NCBI GenBank assembly: GCA_900074885.1
Contig: FJUW01000028.1
Location: 388,339 to 452,338, forward strand
Direction of reading: 5' to 3'
DNA from: Rhynchosporium graminicola
Taxonomy: Eukaryota > Ascomycota > Leotiomycetes > Helotiales > Ploettnerulaceae
DNA: 64,000 bases
The notes under the pieces were generated by a model. It made no database searches. It worked only from the letters and a program-made list of their open reading frames with translations, and was not told where the DNA came from. Position numbers and translations under genes: made by a program. The stretch's first letter is position 1, and each line of letters starts with the position of its first letter. This document shows positions 47,435 through 58,812 of this stretch, piece after piece.

Positions 47435-49774
47435 GTAGGCTCTAAGCGAAAGGGCGTATACGACTTGCGCACGCGTTCTACTCCATAGCGCGAGGCGAAC
47501 CCGGCGTTCAGGATTCAAATGGGGGTAAGCAAATCATGGAGAGCTATCTAGCCAGTCGAAATCGCCGGCAAGCTGAAAGCTCGATTGTGAGACGGCGTTG
47601 TGGTGATGTTGTGTTGTAGTCGCTCGTGCTTTCGTGCTCAGGGTTTGAAGTTGGAACTCTACTCGCTCGCTTCGGCAGACAAAGCAGTCCCGTCGGGCTC
47701 GGGTCGGCAACGCAATGGAAGAAAGACTCACGTGTGGGGCGCATTGAGCCTGGGTGGTGGCCTGAGCTTGAGCCCGGCCCAGGCAGCGGGTTAAGCTGGC
47801 GGTTCCAGTCCCGATCGGGACTAGCTCTGAGGGTATACATCCCTGTCACAAGAATGAACCTCTCGTCTCCATTTCCCACCCATCGCTCCCGCCCATGCCC
47901 TACTTACCGCTGTATCACAATGGGCAGGAGGAATCTGCTAGCACTTTCTCTATATTCAATTCAATCCACGCATGATTCTTAACACGGTGTCTTCTTTAAT
48001 CCATCAATAACCCTGACTACTTAGTATTTATTAGGTTATCATGTACGTCATTCATTCCCTTCTCGACGAGAAAAGTACGGAGTACATCTCCCTTCCATCC
48101 CACGACAATCGTTCCATACACATTCTCCCTATCAGATGCATGTACTGAGGGGTGGTATACCCAAGGCCATCTCAGCCTATCGCGATGGAGTCAGACCAGA
48201 GCAGAACATTCATCAGGTGCTTTTCTCTTCTGTCCCAGGTTATGGACAGCTCTCCGCTCCTCTGGAAGGTAGAATGTTATACTCATTCCGCTCATCTTAT
48301 ATCTGCAACACTTTGCGAACTGTGCCCTGGGGGGGCGTGAACTAAACATCCCAAGGCGCTACGACCAATCATACTATCATTTTGATTGCTTTCTTTTGGA
48401 AGTTCCTTTTTTACATGTTTGAATATACACGGACGATCGAGGTATTCAAGTACTATCTTCATAACAAATCATAATATCGAGCTTTTTAGCTGAACTAAAG
48501 CTCACGCTTTCCGGAATTATCTCGTACCAGGTCAAGGAACTCAGCATCAATACACATGTCTGTGTCACAGGTTCTGTTTGATTCAAGACCTGCTTCGCAG
48601 TCGGTCCAAAGTGCAGGTGATGTATTATGCCGCGTTGGGTAGCGATCTTACTAGCTTTCGGGTTTTATCATGGGGCTTATCACGAACGACAACACTGCCA
48701 AAAACGTCTACCGGACGCAAGCACGGAAAAAGGGGCAGCCATACTAGAAACTAGATTATCGACGTGAGCATATGAATAGATGGTTCGGGAGCGTATGAAA
48801 AGACATTCAGAGAAGTATCGAACGTCTGAAGCATGCATAGAAGGCACATGTAGGACAAATGCATAGGTAGGGTTGAGACATCACATTTCAACGAGCCACT
48901 GGTTCCAGAAGATAGATTACCGTGACATCCCCGGAAATAGTTACTTGCCTGACTGGAATCTGGATCACTCGTGTATAAGTAGTTCCCTGTGCGACCTTGA
49001 GGTGGGCAAGCAGACGAGGCCGACAATGCTTTGGAAGGAAAATAACTGGCTGAGAAGAGCGGGCCACTTAAGGACGTGACTAGCTAGGTGGGTATATCTA
49101 TCTTGTATACAATCAGTACAGCTATTTTTTCACTCCGTAGAATGACTGCATACCTGTTATTTTGACCAGGACTACAAAGTCATAGCTAGAATTTGCTCTG
49201 TTAAAGTCATGAAGGTAACATATGACCCGTAATGTTGTGTGGTAGTTGGTTCCATCTGCCCCCCTGCTCATATATGCCCACCTAGCTAGCGTTCTAATCC
49301 ATTGACATTCCCATCGAACTTCCCTTTCCTTCCTCTCCAGAATTTCTACACAATTACACCAACAAAAGCCAACTCCCCACGCGCGGCGCCTCACTCCTTC
49401 CTTTGCCTCAAAAACTATATTCAGATTAGCCAGTAAATCTGCTAGGCCGCTGTTTGCGACAGGCTCTTACTACAACACGCTGTATAGCCTCATTTCCTCG
49501 CAGCTCGCACTTCTAGCTTTGCTGTTGTACGTGTAGTGTATAATATCACCGAACGCACCGCAACGCGAGCAACGCGATTGTTCTTCGAGTTCTCTACCCT
49601 ACATTTTCGCACGATCGATTTAACTCTCGTTGCACTCTGATGGGTCGAAGCCCTGCCGCCCTCGTTCGATAGCCTCGTAATCCAGCGCTTCTCGCCCGTG
49701 ATATCTTGCGGGAAGCGCTTCCTCTCCGCACATCGTAGAGTGAGAGCACCATAGCTGGTCGAAAAAGTCATACC
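47435..49774. promoter_or_regulatory. Divergent region between HELQ-like helicase and SNT2
   Basis: About 2.3 kb. The same frame as helicase exon 1 is open again at 47537-47731 (ending GDFDWLDSSP before TGA) but has no ATG and no splice route that I can find. Small frames at 48136-48345, 48751-49026 and 49122-49394 have no domains. Direct leader sequence precedes the SNT2 start. Confidence 0.4.
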
Positions 49775-52700
49775 ATGGCGAAAGATGGCTCACGTCGCTC
49801 GAGCGTCGTAGTGCCATCGCAAGTCAGCTCGCCCAATGAAAACAGCGACGAAACTTCTGCACAGGATTCTAGGAGGACTGACGAAACGATGGCCGAACCC
49901 GTATCCTCCACTCCTCCGAAGACTAACAATGCCAAACAAGTTGCCCTCAATGGAATAAATACTCGGATGGAAGAATCGCACCCAGCGACGTCGTCTAATT
50001 CCACCTCCGCGAACCAGTCTATTAAGGATCCGGCGGCGAATGGTGCCGGCCCTGCTGTTGTATACGGGACTCGGTCACGGAACAGGACAGGAAATCCTCG
50101 TCCAAACTATGCCGAAGATAAGGAGATGGATGCTGAATTTGAACTCGGGCCATCTGTCAAAGAGACTAATGGGCGCAAGGCGACGAAAGTAGTGGACTCA
50201 AGTACACTGACGGATGCTGAGCAAACGCCTTTTCCCAGCAAGCTGCTCAACGGCGCCGAGCAAGAAAACGTTTCTGCGCTCCAGAACATCCACAAGGATC
50301 CGATACCTGGGACATCGACGTTTTCGGCCAATCCAACGACAAATGGTGGACATTCGAAAAAGAGAAAGGCAGCAACACAAGCACCTCAAAATCAAGCACA
50401 GCTACCTGCCCCGACACAGAGCATGCCGCAGGCTGCGACACGCAGAACTACGATGGCAGTATATACAGGGAGTGTTATCGAAGATTCTAATATGCTGAGT
50501 TTTGGAACTTGTGGTGGGCGATTAAAGAACAGTAAGCTGGTCGCCGATGATGGGACAGTTCTTGAGGTCAATGGTGAGTTCCCACTGTGACCCGTCTTTC
50601 TGGGTCGTGGTGCGATGACTGGAAATTGACATGTCTAGATCATGCCTATCTTGTCTGCGAGCCTCCTGGTGAGCCGTACTACCTAGGCCGCATCATGGAG
50701 TTTCTTCACGTTAACAATGACCCCGCACAACCTATCGATGCTCTCCGCCTCAACTGGTATTATCGTGCTAAAGATATTGGCCGCAAAGTGAACGACACTC
50801 GGCAAGTATTTGCGTCAATGCACTCTGACGTGAGTCCTTTGACAGCGCTCCGTGGGAAATGTCAAATCAAGCACAGGTCGGAGGTGGCGAAGCTAGATGA
50901 ACTCAGGAAGTCGAAAGATTCGTTCTGGTACGAGAAGCTTTACGACCGCTACATTCATCGTTATTACGATGTCATCCCAACCAGCCAGGTCATCAATGTA
51001 CCTACAGAGGTTAAGAAAGTTCTTGATGAGAGGTGGAAGTTCATCGTCGTGGAGCCAGGCCGTGGAAAAGAATTGACAAGTGCCGTAAAGACCTGCAAAA
51101 GATGCAGCAAGTATTGCGCAAGGTTTGTTCCCTGTTTGTGAGAGTTTTCCCCCACTGACGACTATAAAGCAACGACTCAGTTGATTGTGCCGTGTGTCAT
51201 AATACGTATCACATGAGCTGCGTAAGTCCTCCGTTACTGAAGAAGCCATCCCGTGGCTTCGCTTGGGCTTGCGGCCCCTGTAGTAAGGCGCAAGAAAAAA
51301 GACTTGAAGCTCGAAATACCCCGAACGTCAATAGTCCCAACGAAGACGAGGAAAACATTGACGAGGACGACGAGGCTCATGAGACTGTCGGCGGTGATCC
51401 GGATACCGGGCGAACAAGCCCAGCACTCGGTGAAGTCGACTTGTCATTACAGCCTGGCACTGCTGAGCAAATTCACCAGGCCAGCTTGTGGCTGTTTAGA
51501 TACCTGGGAATTCATTGCAAAGTAGAAGATGCATTAGATTACGACGATCGGATTTATCCAAGGGCGAGTTCGCGCCTTGGCCCTCGACATCAAGCAAATG
51601 TTCCCACCTGGCCTGGGAGACCTGTAGAATATGTCAAACCTCCTGAAATCAAACGGAAGTACGCGAAAGGTGGTGGCCACAAAAAGGACACAAAACTCCA
51701 CAAGGATACAGCAGCCGCATTGGAGGCTGACAAGGTTGCACGAGAAAACCGGCCAAAATGGGTAATGGATGAACCTCCAGGCTATGTCCATCGCGGAGAA
51801 GACTATGAAGATGGTGACCCAAACAGCACTTCCACTTTACTATATAAGCTTCCCGAGGCGATACAAGTTCCAGGTAGAACTGTCACTGGGTTCGACTCAG
51901 AAGGTCGGCCAATACCAGCTAGAGAACAAATGATCTTTGATTACATGGGCCGTGCTGCGCAGCATGCTAGATCTTTAGGATTGCCTGATTTATCCACCAA
52001 CTTACTAGATGTCGCACTTCACACGTTGCACCTTAACGGCTACGATGTAGAGAGGGCACTTCGCACTTTTTCCCAAACCGACAAGAGAGCCTTTAAGGAA
52101 CCGGATCTCAGTCCTCAGGAGCTCAAGAAGTTCGAAGACGGCGTTGCGAAGTTTGGATCCGAATGGCACAGTCTCAAGAAACATGTTAAGACTGTTAGTG
52201 CCGCGAACATCGTTCGCTTCTACTACACATGGAAGAAAACTGCACGCGGGAAACACGTCTGGGGGAATTATAGCGGCCGGAAGGGAAAGAAGGAAGCGAA
52301 AAGGGCGGAGGCTACAGCTGGGAAGCTGCAAGATGATGTGGCCGATGAACACGATGACTCTGCCTTCGATAATGATAAGGCTCGCGACAGAAAGCGCTCC
52401 TTCCAATGCAAATTCTGCACCACAAGAGAGTCTCGACAATGGCGGCGAGCTCCCAACACTCCAGCTGGTACCATGATCTCAGATAATCCTGGGGTCAAGT
52501 CTTCTGGGAAAGATAAGGGCAACCAGTTCATGGTTGCGTTGTGCAGGAGATGCGCCGAACTTTGGCGGCGATATGGCATTCAATGGGAAGACATAGAAGA
52601 AGTCAAGAAAGCTTCGCAGGCTGGTGGTCGAGCTTGGAAGAGAAAGATAGATGAAGAGCTCTTCAAGGAGTTGGCTGCAGCCAATGAAGTCACCAATGAG

Positions 52701-55079
52701 GCAGTCGTCACTGCTCCGATTGCGCCCTTACTGACCAACGGAGCTGCATCTCCAGAAACGGTCAATGCACCGCTTGGACCTGAGCTACCAAGAAAAAGAC
52801 AGAAAGGTGCATCCGATGGAGATTCTGTTGATCCTGGTATAGATCAGAGCATCGCTGCACCACGAAAGAAGCTTGTATCCGACAAGCCCGTGGGCCCTCC
52901 ACCTCCTCCAGAGCCACCAAAGGCAAAAACGCTTCCTTGTGCGATATGCGGAGTCATGGATCCAATGGGAGACCAGCATATTTCTTGCAAAGAGTGTCGA
53001 ATGACGGTCCATCGTAACTGTTACGGTGTGGTAGGAGAAAACCGCAGCCATACAAAATGGATATGTGATATGTGCTCCAATGACAAGAACCCCCAAGTCT
53101 CAATTGTGAGTCTTGCCGTATCACACCTTCCAAACTATATTCTAACAGTGGTACAGCAATACAAGTGCACTCTTTGCCCAATAGAGTATACGGAACACGA
53201 CTTCGTGGAGCCACCGAAACTCACACATAAGAAGAAAACTGAGAAGGAACGTGAACGTGAGCGCATCGAACGTGAAAGCAATCAAAAAGCAGCCGACTAC
53301 TTCCGCAAAAAGCAGGAGGAGCAGAACAAGCCCGTCGATCCTCGAGAACCTTTGAAACGCACTGCAAATAATAATTGGGTCCACGTCACCTGTGCAGTTT
53401 TCACACCCGAAGTGAAGTTTGGAAATGCAAAGGCTCTAGAGCCCTCAGAAGGCATCCCATTGATACCAACAGCCAGATATGACGATACGTGCAAGATTTG
53501 CAAGAAAAGTAAGGGCGCATGTGTCAGCTGTCAATGCTGCAAAACCCCGGGTAGGCAATTCTACTGTCAGACTGTATCTACAATGCTGACTCATGCAGTG
53601 CACGTTGAATGTGGTCATCAAGCAGGATATATCCTGGGCTTTGAGCTCACCCCGGTGAAGGGAACGAGACGTGATCAATTTACTGTTGTCACTATTGGCT
53701 CAAATGTCGGCACTATGTCTGCTGTCCTTTACTGCAAGGAACATTTCCCAGCAAAGACGGTGTTTTATCATATGCATGACATCGTCGACACGGATTCAGG
53801 GCAGAATGCTTTACAGCTCTATGTGCAAAGGTTCAAACAAGCTGATCTGACATTGACGGGTACAGTCAGGAAAGCCACCCAGGTTGATCTTTCGAAGAAA
53901 GTCTTGAGTTCTCAAGCACCAGTTATTCAAGCTCCCAACCGGCGAGGGTCGACAACTACCGTTGCTAACAGTTCAGCCTCTGGCAGAGGCTCGGTGATCA
54001 ATGTCAAGCCAGAAGATATGATTGGACAGCCGTCATCGACTGAAAAGGGAAGTTCTTCCAAGATCTGTGTCACTTGTGATATCGATGTCAGTCCAAAGTG
54101 GTGGCCTTTTCCAGCAGAAGCACCTGTGCAACCACCTGAACTTACCAGCGATATAGCAATGGTAATGGATAATGACCATACTCGCCAGAATGATTTGCCG
54201 TTATCAAATGGGCATGCTACCGACGAGTCCCCCGAGGATAATGGCAGTGGCAACGTGGCTTTGGCAGCAGCAGCCCTGCACAGGAATCCTGCCAAGCCTG
54301 TTCTCCCGACAGAGTTTCAATGTCACCAGTGCCATTTTCGCAAGATTCAGAAAGAGCCTCCTCCACCACCTGCACCTCCAGTCGCTCTTCCGGGACCCTC
54401 TCATCCCCCTCTCGAGTACGCCCCGACACCAAGGGCTCCTACTCCTGGGTCCGAAATAGTGCAGCCGCTGCCAGCACCCCACGTGTGGCCGCCTCATCCT
54501 CCATCATACCCATCCCTTGGTGCTCCTTCTCCATACGACCAGACAACACAAAGGAGTCTAGGACCTCAAGCATCCCTTCCGATAAATCACATGAGTGGTA
54601 TGAGTGGTAATCACTCATCTCGACGTAACTCTGGCTCTTACCAACCCTACAATGGACAGCCTCAAATGCGACAGCCGATACATGGAATGCCGCAATCGCC
54701 GCATCAGAACGGCCACATACCACAAGCTCCAAATGGTTACCATCCACAATCACCACATCGTGGATTGGGATCTCCAGCACATCATATGCAGAACGGCACT
54801 TACGCATCATACGCATCAGCACGGCCACTTCCTCCTCAGCATCTGACTAATGGAGGACCACCTCCCCGAGCTCCGGAGCATCCATTCTCTCATGCCCACG
54901 CTCCTATGCATCCCCACTCCTCATATGGACCACCTCTTGGTAGTCCAACGATGATCCGCGACTCTAACGGTCAGATGAGAGACACAATCAACGCTATCAA
55001 CGGTAATCCTCGGCCAAGTGATGGTCGTGTCAACGGCGGCGCTAGCGCGTCTCCATCATTACGCAACCTTCTTTCTTAA
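49775..55079 (+). CDS. SNT2: Snt2-type chromatin reader: BAH, PHD, SANT, GATA-like and extended PHD fingers
   Basis: Five exons: 49775..50573, 50639..51122, 51170..53105, 53157..53550 and 53599..55079; the product is 1697 aa. After a 265-residue disordered N-terminus comes a BAH domain (about 267-410, YLVCEPPGEPYYLGRIMEF). Next are PHD1 (about 421-470, CKRC...CAVCHNTYHMSC), a SANT domain (about 738-790, DGVAKFGSEWHSLKKHV), a GATA-like zinc finger (CKFCTTRESRQWRR...LCRRCAELW), PHD2 (from about 1017, CAICGVMD...CRMTVHRNCYG) and an extended PHD (WVHVTCAVFTPEV...VHVECGHQAGY). The tail is Pro/His-rich. This order is that of yeast Snt2, which sits with Ecm5 and Rpd3 at stress-responsive promoters, and of its filamentous-fungal homologues, which affect conidiation and infection. 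Introns 3 and 4 are 51 and 48 nt, stop-free and in frame, so the gene can be misread as one exon. Confidence 0.93.
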
Positions 55080-55335
55080 ACAATCTGTACTACTATCGCA
55101 TACAATTATGGTTTTCAATACTGCATTCGCGGATGACGGGTAGGATTTGGGTGGCTGGGTTCAGGATTTATCAAGCAGGGGAAACTATCAAGCGCGGCGT
55201 TCAACGGATGTGAATACTTGTGTATGAATAGAAACGATTCAGAGATGGGTATCATATAGAGGAGCTCTCTCTGCGGGGAGAGGAACACTAGAAATGTTCC
55301 ATATATGTATGGCAGGCACTTTCTTCTATACGTGC
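55080..55335. other. Short convergent 3' region, SNT2 / GNAT
   Basis: 256 bp between two converging stops; nothing else recognised. Confidence 0.5.
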
Positions 55336-56349
55336 CTATAATCTTATCCATGCCCAATGGACGCAGAAGTCTGCTTTTCCCCCGAGGCTCTTACACACCC
55401 CTTGGCTCTGGAGATTTTTTGTTCCAACGTCAGCATGGTAAAGCTTTTCCGGACCATAAATGGAGGCTTTATCTAGGAACAACTTTGTTGCAACCGCTTT
55501 TGCGAGTCCTTGGCCACGACGGCCTTCCTTTGATCCTGTCAGCAGGTATCGAGTGGGCTTTGAGCTTACTTACTTCAACATGCAACGAGGTCAACGATGC
55601 ATCTGCGCCTGCTCAAGCTTAGTATATACCTTCTTGGAGAAGTTCACTAACCTAAGAATCCCCACGCAACAGGCTCATCGTCTACAGCGATAGCCACGCT
55701 AGGGAAGAGCACTACAGTTCTCCTGTACCCGGATTAGAGTTATGGTCATAGGGTTTGAGGTTAGTAGCACGTACTCTTTACGTGGAATGGGTGACCGAGA
55801 AAGAACAAGCGGGATATCGCGCTTCCGGATCTCTGAGTAATCCAGATCTCCATCTTTGAAGGCGATTGCAGGAGGAAGATTAACAGACTTGAATACATAT
55901 TTCAAGAAAGGCTCCGATACACTATTGACCCTCTGCCTCTCCTCGAGAAAGTTCAGAGTCTTCTCATGCAAACTGCCGATAAAGACGATTCCAGGGGTCA
56001 ATCTGGCGCCGTTCGCCACTACATAAGAACTCTCGATGAATCGCATTCGCTCAAGGATCTCGAGAATCTGTCGTTCGCATCTCGCTTCGATTTCGCCACC
56101 TGGTAATCGTTCCGTGGAGGAATAGATCCACATTTCTGTTTCTGGCCCGCGGGAGAAGTCGAGATATGCGACTGTGAAGATCTCTGGACACTCGAAAAGC
56201 GATAGGACATGGCTGTTGGCTGTTTTACCGCCTTGCATGTTCATGAACTGTAATCGTCGGTATAGAGCGATGGAGGTTGGGAGGTGGTTTGATAGTGCTG
56301 AGAATGTTGCTTCTGAGACGCCATCTTGACCTTCTTCGAGTTTTGACAT
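55336..56349 (-). CDS. GNAT-superfamily N-acetyltransferase (FR47-like)
   Basis: Four exons: 56349..55775, 55722..55652, 55608..55574 and 55527..55336; introns are 52, 43 and 46 bp, all phases close, and the product is 290 aa. The C-terminal third shows the GNAT fold: FPSVAIAVDDEPVAWGFLG (beta-4 and the alternating strand), LTSLHVE, then the acetyl-CoA loop RRGQGLAKAVA (the R/Q-x2-G-x-G/A signature) and YHADVGTKNLQSQGVCKSLGGK, a block typical of fungal FR47-like members. The N-terminal part is a substrate-binding domain without known motifs. The substrate is unknown. The raw frame stops after NCSALP; using the GTACGT donor at 55774 and the GTACAG acceptor restores IPRKERTVVLFPSVAI, which fits the family. 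The small third exon (35 nt) is the least certain. Confidence 0.8.
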
Positions 56350-56938
56350 CGTGCAATGATTATTTTAATGTCGTGAAAATTTAAAATTGAAAGGGAAGCT
56401 TGAAGCAAGCCATTTGGGAGGACTTCGCGGATACTTAGGAGGACTTCGCGGATATTTAAGTATGATTCATTCTTTGGGTACCAAGTATATATAGTGAGGT
56501 TTCCAGCCTGGCCCCACTACTGTGTTTACAAGTAGCGCAACACATGCTGCGTACTTATGTGACAGACCACAATCACATGATTCACCAAAGCAGGTTCCCG
56601 TACAAAGATCTTTCAACTTACACAATCATTTCCACTCTAACTTTAAAATGTCCTTGGCAACCTTGCTCATCTAATTCTTGATCACAGATTATGAATTGCA
56701 ACTCGAGCAGGGGGGCAGCAGAAAGGCTTGGCAGAACGGAGATTGTCAGCGGGGCGGGTTCAGACTAAAAAGTGACGACTACCGGTAATGTTGGCACTCT
56801 GAGGCAAATATCCTAGACCACTCCCATAGCAATAGCTACGCTATTCTTCTTAACCCCATTTCCCTTCCTGAATGCTCTTGTTACGTTCTCTCATTTATCT
56901 CTAGTAAATCACAGTTACTTATCTGTTGTCGCTCAACT
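56350..56938. promoter_or_regulatory. Divergent promoter region, GNAT / 193-aa protein
   Basis: 589-bp spacer between divergent starts. It includes a 21-bp tandem duplication at 56417-56458 on the GNAT side. Nothing else was recognised. Confidence 0.5.
56417..56458. repeat. Tandem duplication, 21-bp unit
   Basis: Two adjacent 21-base copies, sharing GGAGGACTTCGCGGATA and differing at one base, lie about 70 bp upstream of the GNAT start codon on its promoter side. Confidence 0.95.
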
Positions 56939-57520
56939 ATGGCCTCCGACGAACCCAGCATCCGAGTCGACTTTGGCCGTCCGATCGTCTTCTTCGATTC
57001 ACACCCAGACGAACAGGAAGGCTACATCTACTCCTACTGGTCTGGGCTAAAGTCTTCACTCAAGATCGCATGGACAGGCGAGGTTCCCAAATTTCACGAA
57101 ACCGGCGTCCTACGTATCTACTTCTGGACCATCGATGGCACGCAAGGACTAAAAGATTACGAATTGCGTGAATACCAGAAAGTGAAGGAGGATTGGAACA
57201 AGCTGTTAGATCTTCCTGATGTGAGGAGAGCAGTGGTTATGGGATACTCGGGCCAGAATCCGTATACATTGGGCAACAATCCGTGGGTGGAGAAGTTCCA
57301 GAGGGAGGCGAAGAAAGCGGCTAGGGCGGTAAAGGAGAGGGAAGAGTGGGACGAGAAGTCTAGGCAAAGGAAGAGGGATAATAATGCCAAAAATTTGATC
57401 GATTTCGATGAGCTTATTGAGCAGACGGAGTTAGCGGAGTATGAGAAGGAGCTTAGGGAGAGGGAAAGGCAGAATGAGAGGCGTGGGTCGTCGGAGAATG
57501 ATCGATTGCTTGAAGTTTGA
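56939..57520 (+). CDS. Protein of unknown function, 193 aa, coiled-coil C-terminus
   Basis: Single exon with an ATG in good context (CTATGGCC). Residues 1-110 look globular: IRVDFGRPIVFFDSHPDEQEGYIYSYWSGLKSSL, a Trp-rich LRIYFWTIDGTQG and VRRAVVMGYSGQNPYTLG. From about 120 to the end the chain is highly charged and helical (FQREAKKAARAVKEREEWDEKSRQRKRD..., ELIEQTELAEYEKELRERERQNERR). No family, membrane segment or signal peptide is recognised. Composition is that of a genuine cytosolic or nuclear protein. Confidence 0.72.
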   Translation: MASDEPSIRVDFGRPIVFFDSHPDEQEGYIYSYWSGLKSSLKIAWTGEVPKFHETGVLRIYFWTIDGTQGLKDYELREYQKVKEDWNKLLDLPDVRRAVVMGYSGQNPYTLGNNPWVEKFQREAKKAARAVKEREEWDEKSRQRKRDNNAKNLIDFDELIEQTELAEYEKELRERERQNERRGSSENDRLLEV

Positions 57521-58812
57521 GGCTTCAATATCAATTGAGATGGATTGATTGTTTCAAGCCGCACAAGATCTGATATTCACGGGATTGTTGCTCGCTGCGA
57601 TGGTGAAATCGACCTATAAGCTCCAAGAAGAATGGTCCTTGGTCGTGGAGTTAAGCCGGTGTGCTGGAAGGAACGGGAATCCTCATGCAAGACTTACGAG
57701 GCTTGGTCCTGAGGATATAGTGACCGGGCGTTGGGGAGTTTTGTGGCGTCAACCTTGTTTATCACCAGAAATCCGTTACGCTCGTTCCGATATCGTGCAC
57801 TGCTGGGGCAAGGTAGGAACATTTTTGTCACTGGGAAAGGGAGAGCTTAATTGAAATCTACTGTGCTCTGAACCTATTATGTGAGGTCTAATGAATTGAC
57901 AAATCAAAGTCACAGAATCATAGTAGGACTATACTTTAGCAATGTATAAGTGTTACGGGCTCTTCTGGCATCGAATGTCACGAAAGTATTACAGTACTTT
58001 ATTTTTACTGGTGATGAACCTGGCTAGCCTTGGGGCCATATCATCATATCTTCTGCAGGCACCAGAGAATGTTGGATTTAGCACGCACAGGTACGGCAGA
58101 CACGGAGAGATCCTCAGTCATGATAAGTTTGATGCTTCTGTCAGCTATTCAAGTAAAATCCATTGACGATTCAATGACTCAAACGGTAACTTCTCATATA
58201 CGTGAAAATAAGTTTTGATTTCTGACTACAAAAGCAAGACCGTACATGTGATCACAGCATGGGACAAGTTACAGACGAAGCCAGTATGAGCATCGGATAC
58301 ATCCATGCAGCTGGATATAAATAAGCATCGGAACTGGCTTTAATACCAGCGCATGCGGTCAAATACATGCCGTTCTGTCTCTCTCTAGACTCCTACTTCT
58401 CACATAAGTTGAGGTCAGTATTCGGCCTCTTCTAGGGTATGTGGAGGAAAGCTCGGAAACAAAATCTTAGGCTTAGCATGCGAGCAGATGAAGAGAAAAG
58501 TATTTTTGAGGAATTCCTCAGCGGAAGGACTGGTTAACGCCGGATATTTCAACTAACGAGAAAGCGTTCATTCAGGATTGAGTCCATTTTCCACTTTCCT
58601 ACAGGATGGGCCGCAAGCAGATGGGAAGCAACTGACCTTCCACATGGATCCTCGTTCGCCGGAAAATACTCCAGACAAGCACATCTCAAAACCAAGCCTA
58701 AAGCCTTGTAAACTAGTCGGCTTTCTAAAATTTCAGCCAACCATTGATATACAGATAATATACCATGCATGTGCGATCAACTCCAGCAAGAGCTCCAGCG
58801 CCGAAAGAATGC
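57521..58812. other. Intergenic, no supported gene
   Basis: 3' flanks of the 193-aa gene and of the RTC4-domain gene. A plus-strand frame at 57549-57854 (101 codons) and several shorter ones carry no domain. No repeat, tRNA or mobile element was seen. Confidence 0.5.

Noticed and set aside
51192..55079. A single 1295-codon exon for the second part of Snt2
   Set aside because: Two segments inside it have canonical splice signals and removing them restores zinc-finger sequences that match the family.
55698..55774. GNAT intron ending at CTAG (exon from 55698)
   Set aside because: In phase but deletes the conserved FPSVAI strand; the acceptor at 55723 fits the family better.
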